Origin: Diaporthe sp. PMI_573
Taxonomy: Eukaryota; Ascomycota; Sordariomycetes; Diaporthales; Diaporthaceae
Direction: 5' to 3'
Assembly: GCA_021399435.1 (NCBI GenBank)
Contig: JAJTUP010000012.1
Location: 62,001 to 126,000 of the forward strand
Length of the DNA stretch: 64,000 nucleotides
The notes beneath the pieces were generated by a model. The model made no database searches. It was not told the origin of the DNA and was given only the letters and a program-made list of their open reading frames with translations. Of the stretch, positions 1 to 11,478 are shown one piece after another (the stretch's first letter is position 1; every line of letters begins with the position of its first letter). The translations under genes were made by a program, and so were the position numbers.

Positions 1-2267
1 CGGAGCTATTGAATGGGGTCAAGGTGGAGCTCGGCGCCTCAAGACATGCAGGCTTTATGCAATACTCTTTTCCCGACGGGGAAAAACATATCTTGGTTGA
101 TCTATCTCACTACCTACCTAGCGAGTCCGGAGGTTACACTAGTCAGGTGTATCTTGCTGGCCATATAGACATTACTGGAAGCGAGTATCGTGGCTTTGCG
201 ACATATGGCGCCGGCTGGAATGAAGGTGCACCATACACTGTCCACTTCTGCGGCTCATTCGAGTCGGCGCCTGCTCAGGTCAACACCTTCAGGGGGAGGA
301 ACACAGACCCAATGATTAGGTATTGTCAACCTCGCAGAGAACAGAGACGCGTGTCCCTTTGTCCGGTTTTATCTTCTGACCGTATACCTCGCAACAGGTA
401 TCACACATTCAGTGACCAGCCTATTCCTCAAGCTGTGTTCAGTAACAGCACTGCTCAATTTTCCGCTTCCAATGGGGGCTCTGATTATCTAGGCGCAATC
501 AATGACCGAATCGGTGCAGTCTTCACATTTGAAGGTGGCGCGGCCAGCACAGTCAAGTCCCGTGTTGGGGTTTCCTTTACCTCGATTGAGCAAGCCTGCA
601 ACTATAGAGACGATGAAATTCCGACCTGGTCACTCAACGACACTGTGGCCGCCGCCGTCAAGGAGTGGAATGAGGACGTCTTCGGTAGGATCCGTGTCGA
701 CACAGATGAGGAAACCTCAAACATCACCAATGTTCGGCTGCTATACTCGTCCCTTTACTTCATGCATCTGATGCCCAGCGATAGGACAGGCGACAACCCG
801 TTGTGGCAGTCCGAGGAGCCATACTGGGACGACTTCTACACGATGTGGGACATTTTCCGCTGCACGGTCAGCCTTTATCACTTGATTCAACCCGCAAGAT
901 ACGTCAGCATGATTCGTGCCTTGATCGACATCTGGCGATTTGAAGGCTTCCTGCCGGACGGGAGAAGTGGGAACTACAACGGACTGACGCAGGGTGGAAG
1001 CAACGCCGACAACGTGCTTGCGGATGCATACGTCAAGGGACTGGGGAGAGACAGCGATGACCCGTCGATGGTAATCAACTGGACGGCGGGCTACCAAGCA
1101 ATGGTCAAGGATGCCGAGGTCCAGCCGTACAACACATTCAGCCCCTTGGACCAGACTGGAAGCGTCAAAGAGGGCCGCGGGTCGCTCTATGACTGGATAC
1201 CCCTAGGCTACGTCTCGAACAACAGCTCGAGGTCCGTGTCGAAGACGGTTGAGTACGCGCTGAACGATTTCGCGCTGAGCGTCGTGGCTGCCGGCGAGGG
1301 CACGCAAGCTGAGGTCGACAAGTATCTGAATCGGTCTGCCGGGTGGCAGAACCTTTGGAACCATGATATTGTCCATGCCGGGTTCACGGGTTTCTTGGCC
1401 CCGAAGGATGATCAAGGGAAGTGGGTTTCTCCCGAGACATACAATCCAGCCGTGTGCGGCGGGTGCGAATGGGACTCCATCAGCTACGAGGCTACTCCAT
1501 TTGAGTACAGTTTCGTGGTTCCACACGACGTGCAGACACTCATTGAGTCGATGGGCGGTGCGCCAGAGTTTGAGCGGAGGCTTGATTACATTGTAAGGCT
1601 GTATTGGTCCAATGACTCCTTGCTGGGCACACTGGCTGACATTGTCGTGTCCCTACAGTTCATGCCGAATACCTCCGAACAAGACCTTGAAGAGAACGGT
1701 GCTGGAATCACCACTATCATGAATATCGGGTATGTCCTGAGACAATATTTCCTTTGAGTCATGCTTAACAAGGATTGCAGCAACGAGCCAGACTTTGCAA
1801 CGCCATATCTCTACAACTATTTGAACAAGCAGCACAAATCAGTCAACCAAACCCGGGTCCTGGCAAATCAGTTCTTCCATGACGAGCTGTATGGTGTGCC
1901 TGGAAACTCAGATGCGGGCGCGCTCAACTCGTGGCTCATCTGGCAGATGGTCGGGCTTTATCCTATTGTGACCCAGCCTGTCTATTTATTGGAGTCGCCT
2001 TGGTTCACTGACATCAACATGACGATCAACGGCAGCAAGACACTACGGATCATGAGTAATGGTGACAACATCTCTCTTGGGCAGAGCGGGTACTTCGTTG
2101 AGTCCGTGAAGATCAACGGGGAGGTCTGGGACAGGAACTGGTTCAATCATGAGGAAATCATGATCGAAGGAGGTACAATCGAGTTCACCGTCGGGAACGC
2201 CGGGCAGGTTTGGGAGACTGGAGATTTGCCTCCGAGTCCGGGGCACAAATCTGTTGATACTAATTGA
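1..2267 (+). CDS. GH92 family alpha-mannosidase (5' partial)
   Basis: Probable exo-acting alpha-1,2-mannosidase of glycoside hydrolase family 92, which trims alpha-mannosides from glycans and is usually secreted. The 5' end lies before the window, so signal peptide and true start are not visible. Exons: <1-319, 398-1729, 1781-2267. The first intron (78 bp) contains no stop; the second (51 bp, GTATGT...TTGCAG) is needed because the frame closes at 1757. GH92 hallmarks are KVELGASRHAGF near the start, DPMIR joined to YHTFSDQP, the (alpha/alpha)6 barrel region with YEATPFEYSF, and GNSDAGALNSWLIWQMVG in the last exon, where the family carries calcium-site and acid/base residues. The protein ends VDTN. 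It is convergent with the hydrolase at 3429-4208. Family call is firm; linkage specificity is inferred. Confidence 0.88.
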
Positions 2268-3428
2268 GCACATAATTCGGTCAATGAAAGCCTCGTATGA
2301 GTTGTCATTGACGAGAAGGTGTGTACGGTCTGCAAGCGTGTTCTCAGGTTAGTCGGTGTGCGGACGCCACTTCGCAATCATTATCAGCCATTTCCGAGGG
2401 CATCCGGTCGCATTTTAATTCCAAATGCAGCTCATGCTTGGAAATCAACACCTGCACAAAGACCAGAGTCTGAGCTCGCTCCAATCACTGCCCGATTGAT
2501 CTATGCTGTTGCTCAGCTGCTACCTCTAAAACGTCTGCAGCTGCCCTCGATGTCTGAATCAAGTCGTGATAAGCCTTCTCAAAGCCCCTCTTTCTTTTGT
2601 CTTACATGATGGTAGCGGTGAGGTGTTTTTTGTGCATATGGAAAAGATCGCCATACCCACGAGATCTCTTCAATATGTAAGTACAAACGAATTCGTACGA
2701 CCCCGAAGTCCGTCCCGTGCCTGCGACGGTGGCCGAAGTCCATCGGTCGATCGTTAGTCATTTTAACCCAAGCCTACATAATCACCAAAGCACTGCCTAT
2801 GAATAGAATATAACACGCTGTCTGCACAACCTGCAATGTCGTGATGAAGAATGCCGTGCAGCGATGCAAGATGGAAGTACACACCGCGTCTCCTGACGGC
2901 TAATCGATACTCAAATCTCGGTTTTGTTCCAGTGCATGCATGCAGTGCTATTTTGCGATCAGGTTTTTGGTGCAAAATGGACAAACCCTACTGGGCACGG
3001 CCACAGCGGTGACACGGTGACACAAGCCTTTGTCCCGTCTGTCTGACCGGCGAGTGGTCGCTTAAACAAGCGAGGGTTGGCTGACAGCAGCAAGCACGAT
3101 TTCTGTTGCATGAAACCCGATAATTGTGCAGAGCTAGCTCCATGCAGCTCAGTGGTGCCAGTTCGGACGCCCAGACCGCAACGAAAATGTTGAGCCGAGC
3201 CCGGGGGTGTTTTAAGGACGAGGCAAGCGTAGCTGATCTGAGGGAGGTCTACGGGCTGCCTCATGTAAGAGCAATCATAGACGTCCACACGACTGATGAA
3301 AGTTGGCATCAATCCGGGGGTGGCTTGAGGACTCGAATATGGTAGATACTCTGCTTGCAAATTACAATCGCCCTCTCATATCAATAAATGGACCGCTCTC
3401 CCAGATTGCTGAAACCTCTCCAAGTCTC
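2268..3428. other. Intergenic region between convergent genes
   Basis: About 1.16 kb between the 3' ends of the GH92 and alpha/beta hydrolase genes. It contains only short unrelated reading frames of under 135 codons. I see no RNA gene, repeat array or recognisable gene fragment. Confidence 0.5.
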
Positions 3429-4208
3429 TCAGGGCGCTCGTCGAGACTTCATTACTTTGAGGACGACCTCGGTGACTTCATCAGGCACACTCATGAACGC
3501 ATTGTGTCCCCCACTGCAACTGAAAACCCGGACATCAACCCCCTCACCTCTCAGCCTCGCAATGCTCATCTCCTGGAACTGGGGCAGCATGGCGGTGTCC
3601 GCCTCGCAGACGAGATAGCTCGTGGGGATGACCCTGAAGGCCGCCATGCCGGGCGCACAGTTCACGGGGGCGAACTGGGCATCCACCTGGTGGGCCACCA
3701 GCATCCCCACCGCCTTTTTGATCTCCTCGGGCGGCAGGTCGTTGTAGAAGAAGTACTCCGGGTTGTCCATCTGCAGGGTGCCGTCGGGCTGGGGGTGGAA
3801 CATCGGGGGCAGGACGCCGCCGAACATGCTCGCCATGGACTGGCCCTCGTTCGGGGGGCACGTGGTCACGTAGAGCAAGTCCACGACCCCGCCCTTGATT
3901 GTGTCACCATTCACCTGGAAGGCCAGCTCGCCCAGGGCGGCGGTGGACACGGCGCCGCCGTAGGAGTGGGCGACGACGGTGAGCCGGGTGCCCTTGGCGG
4001 CCTCGACGGCGGCGATGTGCCGGATGAGCTGGACGTCGTCCTCATAGGTCTTGTTGGGGGGCACGGCGTTGTTGTTTGTTGGGAGGGTGGGGCAGATGGT
4101 CCGGATGCCTCTCGACTCGAGGCTGTCGATCAGCTTGCGATAGTGGCTCGGGACGTGCCAGGCGCCGGTGACCAGGAGCACGGCCTCATGTGCGCGTTTG
4201 CGATCCAT
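3429..4208 (-). CDS. Alpha/beta hydrolase-fold protein
   Basis: Single-exon gene of 259 residues, cytosolic by sequence since no signal peptide or membrane span is visible. It belongs to the alpha/beta hydrolase superfamily, in the group resembling small plant and fungal esterases (methyl salicylate esterase-like). The oxyanion strand VLLVTGAW is near residue 12, the nucleophile elbow AHSYGG places the catalytic serine at about residue 82, a candidate acid lies in CEADTAM, and the catalytic histidine is in SGGHNAF at about residue 235. The whole fold fits one exon and the length is normal. Substrate cannot be predicted. A 330-codon frame on the opposite strand overlaps it but is a codon-bias shadow. 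Confidence 0.85.
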   Translation of the reverse strand: MDRKRAHEAVLLVTGAWHVPSHYRKLIDSLESRGIRTICPTLPTNNNAVPPNKTYEDDVQLIRHIAAVEAAKGTRLTVVAHSYGGAVSTAALGELAFQVNGDTIKGGVVDLLYVTTCPPNEGQSMASMFGGVLPPMFHPQPDGTLQMDNPEYFFYNDLPPEEIKKAVGMLVAHQVDAQFAPVNCAPGMAAFRVIPTSYLVCEADTAMLPQFQEMSIARLRGEGVDVRVFSCSGGHNAFMSVPDEVTEVVLKVMKSRRAP

Positions 4209-5331
4209 TTCTTACACGGCCAGAATCGGGAGAACATGGGGAGGGGACAGGGAAAAATGCTCATTTGGAATTCTATGCTGGCTTACCTCTATTAATATTG
4301 CACAAAAGTCATACGGTCGAGGGGAGGGGCCAACCCAGGGACCCAGGGTTGAAAAAAGTCTTTTCCATGTACTGCAACTGAACTGCATGTTGGACAACCC
4401 CGCCTACAACCCCCCCTGCCCATAGATGGAGTGATACACAGCAGTGGGCTGGGGTCGTGATTGGGAGGGCGGGAGTGATTCATGTGGAAATCTGCTTTGC
4501 GCCCGGTAAGCACTGGCTGTTGAGATCCTGTCTCGATTGCCGACATGAATGGCCAGTGGTACGTGTACACCTGCAAGGGCTCTTGTTGCATGATACATGA
4601 TACAAGACAAAACTGATAAGTGACTTTGACAAGAGCCAACGCCCAACCTGCCGTAGTCACACTAGCTGCTGCAGGAGCGGCCCGCGATGACACCCAAGCC
4701 ATGGGGGGCTCCAGAAGTTTTCTCCCCGCTCGGTAGGGTGATCAGAGCTTACTATCCGTAGTTACTCCGTAGATAGAACCTGAGTCCGTGTCCGCGAGTC
4801 CGTCCGTGACTTCTTACAGATACGAGTGTTGGTGCCGTGCCGTGCAGCACGTTGGAACCCTGGCAAGGTTTTGTGTTGTTAGACGCATTAGGACCAACGT
4901 TCAACCAACAACTTTATGGACCAACAATGTTGAGCACAATCAACGTGGAGACAAGGGGCCCGCAATGAATCTGAATTGTGATCGCTCCCGATTGTATTGG
5001 AAACTAACTATCCTGGGCACAGCAATGCCCTACGTGCCGATGCGGCCTCTTCATTTCGAAAATCCCAATATCAATCTCTCCCTCGTTTCCCCCCCTCTTT
5101 GTCCATTAAGGACTGCAGCAATGTATCTGTGTGCATTTTGCCTTCATTCAGAGCACGCAATCTCACCGCCGGTACGAGGTATGGTGGTTCGGTCGAATCA
5201 AGCGAGGCGAGTGGAACCCTGATATGAGATTAGGTGAGTGGGAATAGGCGAACCAAATAACTTGATAGCAAACTGCAGACGACGTGAGAACCTACTCTGA
5301 CTATTTGCGGTGTCAACCTATCATTTGCCTA
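4209..5331. other. Intergenic region
   Basis: About 1.1 kb upstream of the hydrolase gene and downstream of the LPMO gene. The only frames are short and do not resemble known proteins. If the LPMO gene has a second exon it would begin in the 5220-5290 part of this stretch. Confidence 0.4.
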
Positions 5332-6141
5332 TCATTTCAGAAGTCTCCGCTCCTGGTGAGACTTACGTTTGAGACCGTAGCTAGTGGACGAGTTGGGCGA
5401 ATTTCCTGGGGCTCCCGAGGCACTCGAGGATAGGCTCGGGGCACTCGAGGCAGTCGGGCTCGTACAAGCAGGTCCTGTGGGTATCTGAGCAGCGGGGTCG
5501 TTGACGGAAACATCTGGTCCCGGGGAAGGGAACTTTGTATCAACACCCTCCGTGTTCTTGCAGCCGTTGATGTTGGCGACGAAGACGCCGGGCCTATCCG
5601 TGAAAGAAGTCGGTTGCATTCCAGCCCTCCCGCCTGATATAGTGACCACGGCACAATTCGAGTACATCTCCCTATTTCCTATCTTGTTGAACCAGGTCCA
5701 GGCGAACACAGCCTGATCGGAATTCGTCGTGTCGGAAGGGAGCGTGAAGGAAAACGAGCTGGATGCTGCGCCACTGACTGGGCAGCCGCCCTCCCAAGAA
5801 TGGATGACGTGGAAAGTCGCCCCGGCATCTGTCGATATGGCAGCCTGGCAGGAACCTCCGTCGTGTGTAGACCCTCCTTCGAGTGTCATGTTGTAGGTCT
5901 GTCCAGCTATCCAGTTGGCAACCGGGGTCCCCTCGGGTGTCCCTAGGAGTCTGAGGCTGCCTTTGCAAGGGTAATCCGACCCGTCCTCGTTCAGAGGGTT
6001 CGTGAGAGAATAGTCCACATCATTTCCGGAATATGGGTTGCCTTTGTACCGCAGGGCTGGGGGATAAGAAAGAAGCATGTGGGGGAAAGTCACGCCAAAG
6101 AGGCATGCGAATGAGATCAGTAGCATTGTTGTGAACATCAT
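5332..6141 (-). CDS. Secreted AA11-like lytic polysaccharide monooxygenase
   Basis: Secreted copper enzyme of the lytic polysaccharide monooxygenase type, closest in pattern to fungal AA11 and AA11-like proteins that oxidise chitin or related polysaccharides. A hydrophobic signal peptide covers residues 1-20, and cleavage leaves His21 as the first mature residue, as the histidine brace requires. The second brace histidine fits STHDGGSC at about residue 93. The core has family-like features: DYSLTNPLNEDGSDYPCKG, TYNMTLEGG and FAWTWFNKIGNREMY, with paired cysteines. A Ser/Pro/Ala-rich tail follows from about residue 225. The last residues are uncertain because a good donor (GTAAGT) sits just before the stop, so a short second exon downstream may replace the final residues. 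Substrate is inferred from family. Confidence 0.78.
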   Translation of the reverse strand: MMFTTMLLISFACLFGVTFPHMLLSYPPALRYKGNPYSGNDVDYSLTNPLNEDGSDYPCKGSLRLLGTPEGTPVANWIAGQTYNMTLEGGSTHDGGSCQAAISTDAGATFHVIHSWEGGCPVSGAASSSFSFTLPSDTTNSDQAVFAWTWFNKIGNREMYSNCAVVTISGGRAGMQPTSFTDRPGVFVANINGCKNTEGVDTKFPSPGPDVSVNDPAAQIPTGPACTSPTASSAPSLSSSASGAPGNSPNSSTSYGLKRKSHQERRLLK

Positions 6142-7281
6142 GAAGCGCAGGAATCGAGATTTTCTTTTCTTTCGCGAAGGATTAAGTTCATTACGGTGTG
6201 TATTATGAAGATAAACAGAGGAGGATGGAATACAGAATGGTCCACCGCCTGGACGGAGTTATAGGATTCAAAGTGAGCACAGTCACAGCTGGACGTGTCA
6301 AACAGGAATTCTCAAAGCAGACGATGGTCATCTCCGCCCTCTAATATCCATTCCCTGTGAGTAAGCCATCACGTACGAATGTGCCGTTACTGTCATACGA
6401 CGTCGGGAGACACCCGTCTCAGTGCCACTTGTTGCCCTAGAGGACGGGCGAACAGGTTCTTCTTTTCCGCTGCAAATATATCCAGATCCAGAAAACCGAC
6501 ATGTGTGACGTCTTCCAGATTAAATGAGATCCATTAAGTTGTCGGATACCGTCTGACGGAAGGGGGCATCGCAGTCAACTTTGGAGACTGCTCTTATGTG
6601 CTGGCTCCATGCCATTCAATGGGAAACGCCCACAACGGAACAGCCAGAGAGCACGTTTTGAGCAAGTTTTGAGATCCTACCTGGTGTTTAGTTTGATTCC
6701 TGAAGCCCATGTTGCTAATATCGTGAAACAGCAAGTTGAACACACGAGACACAGAAGCTCTCAGTAGAGTAACCCACAATTGCAGTAGGTGACAGAGATG
6801 AGGGGGAATTCCTGGTCCCAATAAAATTATGACGCTGGAGACAACAAAACATGGGCATTGTCCCATCTTCTTTGTGGTAGCTGGGAGGCCTTGGGTTGAG
6901 ACACGGCGCACTCGACACCGAGACGCGAAGATGCCTACAGGAGCCCAAGGCTAGGGCGAAAAGAGTACACGATGCTGGCATGATAGAATCTAGAGAAGTC
7001 ACTGAACTGGAATAGTACTACCATAGAGCGCGAAGACAAGATCGATTCACGATGTATGTGAGGCAAAGCCACCAGAGCATAGCAGTAAATAGGGTGTGGA
7101 GGGTAACCAAGCTCGGTAGCTACTCAGCACCGAGGTGCCCGGTTAGAGAGCTTGTGCTGCTGCCTGCGCCACACAAGGTACATCGAGCTTGTACCTTTTT
7201 TCACCCAGCTAGACTTACTTCTGCGCCACAAATCTCTCGTGCACGGTTCACTTTCTGCCCCGCACCACCACACCAGCCACC
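6142..7281. other. Divergent intergenic region (LPMO / GTR1)
   Basis: About 1.1 kb separating the start of the LPMO gene (minus) from the start of GTR1 (plus), so it should hold both promoters. I see no coding exon I can support. The last 100 bases before GTR1 are C-rich with short pyrimidine runs, as expected for a fungal 5' leader. Confidence 0.5.
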
Positions 7282-7372
7282 ATGGACTCCAATCGCTGGT
7301 GGGAGTTTCCGACGCTGGTGGAGGGCGTAAACCCTCTTACCAGTCGTCTACACCAGTCGCCGTCGCCGTCGC

Positions 7373-7407
<35 letters not shown>

Positions 7408-8950
7408 CCGAGCTTCGTTCCGTCCATCGCCTCGTCGGAGGACATCTTCCCCTTTGAAATGGACGCGCCGTCTCCCCAGCGCGCGCCAAACACCATGGGC
7501 TCGTCCCCTGCTCCCGCCGTCGCCGCGGCCGCGCTGTCTCCGCCGTCGGAGCAGCTCAAGAAGGCGAAGAAGAGAAAGGTCTTGCTGATGGGCAAGAGTG
7601 GCTCTGGCAAGAGCAGCATGAGAAGTATCATCTTCTCAAACTTCCTTGCTGTGGACACTAGGCGCCTGTAAGCAATCCTGACTTTCCTTGTCACCGTTTC
7701 CTCACTTCATTTTCACCGTATCCTCATTTCAATCTCACCTTTTCAACCTTTGCTCTCATTCATGGTCACGCTTGCCACCGTATCTCACACCAGACTCACT
7801 TGATTTTGGCCTGTCTCGTCGATTGTTTTTGTATTTCGCAAAGTCTTTCGAGATCGCGTCGTGTGCCCCTCACCTGCGATGAAGTCACTGCTGACCAAGC
7901 GGCTCACACAGCGGCGCGACGATCGACGTCGATCTGTCGCACGTCAAGTTCCTCGGCAACCTGACTCTGAACCTGTGGGACTGTGGAGGCCAGGAGGCCT
8001 TCATGGAGAACTACATCAACCAGCAGCGCGCGCACGTCTTCAGCCATGTCGGCGTGCTCATCTACGTCTTCGACATCGAGAGTCGCGACGTCGATCGGGA
8101 CCTCGCTACTTACGTGTCCATCGTCTCCGCACTCGCCCAGTACTCCCCGGCCGCAAAGGTCTTCGTCCTGGTCCACAAGATGGACCTCATCATGCCGAAC
8201 ATGAAGGAGTCGGTCTTCAACGAGCGCGTCCGTCTCGTCCGCAGCAAGACCTCTGAGGCCTTGCAGAACATCGCTGGCCTGGTCGGTCCTGCCAGGGTCG
8301 ACATTCAGCCGTTCGCCACGTCCATCTGGGACCAGTCTCTCTACAAGGCTTGGTCCTCTATCATCCACGACCTCGTTCCCAACCTCGCCCTCATCGAGCA
8401 GGAGCTGGGTGCCCTGGGCGAGGCCATCGAGGCCGAGGAGATCCTCCTGTACGAGCGCACCTCCTTTCTCGTCGTCTCATCCTGGCAGTCCGAGGAGGGC
8501 GCTCGAAACCCGCATAAGGACCGGGAGGAGCGGCTCTCCAACTTCATGAAGACGTTTAAAAACCGACTCGCCACTTGGACCGGCACTTCCCGTAACTCGG
8601 ACCAGTTCAAGGAGATGGAGATCAGGCTCGGCACCCTCTTCCACTTCGTCATCATGACCTTCACGACCAACACCTACATCCAGCTGGTCCTCCCGCCCGG
8701 CGAGGCGCGCCTCAACTCCGCAAAGCTGAACACGCGCATAGCGTCATCGTACTTCGAGCGGCTCGACGCGCCACCCGCCAAGGATGCTAAGGGCTCCATC
8801 GTCGGTTCTGCTAAGGGCAGTGACTCAAAGGGACTCTCTGCGACCGTGGGCGGACTGGAGATCAGCGGTGACGAGCAAGCACACGCCCAGGACGACGACC
8901 GCGACTTTGGCGCGCAGCCTGGCGGCCCATCCACCGCCCCTGCTGCCTGA
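7282..8950 (+). CDS. GTR1: Gtr1/RagA-type Rag GTPase
   Basis: Rag-family GTPase that forms a heterodimer with Gtr2 on the vacuole membrane (EGO complex) and activates TORC1 when amino acids are available. Exons 7282-7667 and 7912-8950; the joint gives [15 protein letters not shown], exactly as in the family. Visible motifs are the P-loop GKSGSGKSS (about residues 104-112), DCGGQ (G3), HKMDL (G4), then the C-terminal roadblock-type region. From the first ATG the product is 474 residues. This start has a strong context (CACCATGG) but adds about 60 Ser/Pro-rich residues absent from yeast Gtr1. The next in-frame ATG at 7459 gives 415 residues and may be the true start. The 244 bp intron is long for this window. 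Confidence 0.93.
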
Positions 8951-10078
8951 GCGCAGAGCTGACCTACTTCACCCAATATTTCCCTTGACCAATTTCTGCC
9001 ATCGCAGGCAATGTACATCACACCCACCCCGTTACGACATGACGACGATCCTGAATGACCAACTATAGATCGAAATCGGATCACATTTCTTCTCATTGCA
9101 TGGCGTGGCATTTCTCAGTTGGCCGGAATTCCTAACGATACCCCAGTGGCTTGCCTCAATTGAGCACCCAACACGAAAATCGGCGTTGGCGGATTCCCAT
9201 ATTTCAGTAATTTGCACAAACCCACCCACCCTCTCAGACAAGCCTCTCTCTTTGCGTCAGACGCCACCGCGGAGACGCATCGCCTCGCCTTTGCATCGCA
9301 ACAGAACCGACGATGAATCATGGCGAAGGACTTTTCGGGCTTTTCACTGGACTGCACATTGAACTCTTCTTTTGACCCTCTGCATCACCTCAACTAGTAC
9401 TCAGACCGACAGATTGCATCGGGCGCGGGGAACGGAGGAAAGATAAGACAGAGCATGTACTTGTACTGATGGTTTTATGAGCTCCACATCTGGGCTTTCA
9501 CACTGAGGACGGACGGACGGACGGACAGATAGCAGAATCACTGGATGCTAGTCACCAAGGTTTAATGAACCAAACCGTCTGTTTACCCTGAATTCTTGCG
9601 CACATTCCCAATTACATTTACCCTGTGACATGTCACTGTATTGCCGCCTCGCGCGACAGGGCTCGATGGATGACCCGACCCGACTTCAACAGCCGGGGCT
9701 ACATGGGCCCGAGGGAAGCACGAAACGGAGTTGTGGGCAACATGGCACAGAACCCATTCACGTCCCGTAATGACTGGTGCAGCTGAAGCACCACGTAGCT
9801 GAAGTCATTGAATACTCCAAAGGAACGTTTTGCGTTAGGCAATTGTGAAGTATGAAGCAAGATGGTGGCCAAAGTATTAAGAATGAATCCAGTATCGGGA
9901 GAGTGCGCCCAGGACAAGCTTAAGGCAGCATCCCTCTTCCCAGACGTCCCCCGTGTCTATGAGACAAGTCTATGGAACCGTGCCAATGTTGTCACGCCGT
10001 AACGCCGGCATTGCTCATGCTGCTGCTTTTTTTCCGCTGCTGTTGTCGCCTTCTCTCGATACCCCTTGCCTACATGAT
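8951..10078. other. Intergenic region between convergent genes
   Basis: About 1.1 kb between the 3' ends of GTR1 and SHP1. It contains a small GGAC repeat near 9507 and only short frames without recognisable similarity. Confidence 0.5.
9507..9526. repeat. (GGAC)5 microsatellite
   Basis: Five perfect tandem copies of GGAC in the gene-free stretch after GTR1. No function is suggested. Confidence 0.85.
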
Positions 10079-11478
10079 CTAAGCCCACTTGACCACGGCA
10101 ATACCACCCCGCTTGAAAGCGTCAATCTCCCCCAACTTCTGGCTGTGGTCCGTGTACTCCTTGGTCGGGAAGGTCGACTGGACGGTGAAGGCGCGATTGC
10201 GGGTCTCAGAAGACGCGCTGCGGGCGAACTGGTAAAGGTCGCCAATCGTGTGGGACAGGTTGAAGCGTGCGGGAAGCCTTGAGCCGTCCGGCATCTGGAA
10301 GCGGATAGCAACAGTGGGCTGGCTAGAATCGACATCTGTGACTGAGGCAGTGGCAGCATCAGACGCACTGCTCGCAGGAGGGGCAGCAGGAGCTGGTGCT
10401 GCGTTGCCGTCGCCGGGAACTGGGCTTCCCAGCCGGCGTCCCTGTCCCCCGAAAGGCTTGTAGATGCGTGGGAGCTGGTGCCAGTCCTCCTCGTGCTGCT
10501 GGAGGCGGACGTCACATCGCTGGCCGTGCTCCACCTCCATCAGATGAAGAGGCGCGCGGCCCGTGCGGATCATCTGCAGGTCCATGGCGTGCTCGGGGTC
10601 GTCGTAGCGGCGCAGGGGGCCATCCTCGATAGAGAATCCGTCGCGCCAGAGGTGCAGAGTGCGCGTCACCACGGGAAGCTCGTCGGCGCCACGGGGAGGA
10701 GCCTGCGGGCCCACTGGGTCGGGGATGGATCGAGATTCGGTGCCCTCGCCGCCGACCGTGGTGCCAGAGCCTCGGAAGTTGGATGACTGGGACGGGCCGG
10801 GGGCATCTTCCTCACTGGGGGCACGCTTCGCGTTTCTGCATGTTTGTTGTCAGCTTTCATGTACACGTACAAGAGAACGAGAGGAAGGCCGCGCAGTGGA
10901 GGGTTGCGGGACGTACGCTTTTGCCTTTGCGAGAATGTCCTTGATGACGTTCTGGGGGTCTGCGGGGTTCCGGCCAGGGTCCTGAACAGCGAGGCCGGAC
11001 TTCTCACCACCAGCGAACAGATCTCTGGGTCCTCTGCGATCAGCCATGTCGTCCTCCTCCTCGTCATCGTCATCATCATCGTGATCGTGGCCACCTCCAC
11101 CACCAAGGGAGCTCAAGGTGGCGAGGCCCTTCTTCTTGGCGGGTTTCTTCGAGGCGGAACTGGAGGAGGGAAGGGCGGATTGAGGGGCGGGTCGGCCATC
11201 GAGAGTTCTGGGGCCGCTGTATGCGGGTTCTGGGGCGGGCTGAGAAGGCTGGCTTGAGCCACCAGCAGGCTCATCCTCATCGTCGGCGAAATAGGAACCA
11301 ACAGCAGCGGAAATGTTCCAACTACTGGCCTCGAGGTATTGCGAAGCCTGTCCAAAGTCCGAAGGTCAGTGTCGGGGTGCTTCTCCAGCTGGGGACACCA
11401 CCGTTCTGTACATACACGATCGGCACTGGCACCGGTGAGCTCGCAGAACTGCATGACGAGGTCGTCGTGGTCTGCCAT
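10079..11478 (-). CDS. SHP1: Shp1/p47-type UBA-SEP-UBX cofactor of Cdc48
   Basis: Adaptor that links the AAA ATPase Cdc48/p97 to ubiquitylated substrates and membrane fusion. Three exons on the minus strand: 11416-11478, 10917-11347 and 10079-10835; total 1251 bases, 416 residues. Exon 1 encodes the start of the UBA domain (MADHDDLVMQFCELTGASADR), completed in exon 2 by QYLEASSWNISAAVGSYFAD. A poly-Asp/Glu stretch and a conserved PRDLFAGG/SGLAVQDP segment follow. The SEP domain spans about residues 222-285 (LWRDGFSIEDGPLRRYDDP) and the UBX domain about 335-416. Introns are 68 and 81 bp with GTATGT and GTACGT donors. Domain order and length match the family exactly. Confidence 0.95.

Noticed and set aside
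3303..4295. 330-codon plus-strand frame over the alpha/beta hydrolase
   Set aside because: Antisense shadow with His/Gly/Val-rich low-complexity sequence; the minus-strand protein has complete catalytic motifs.
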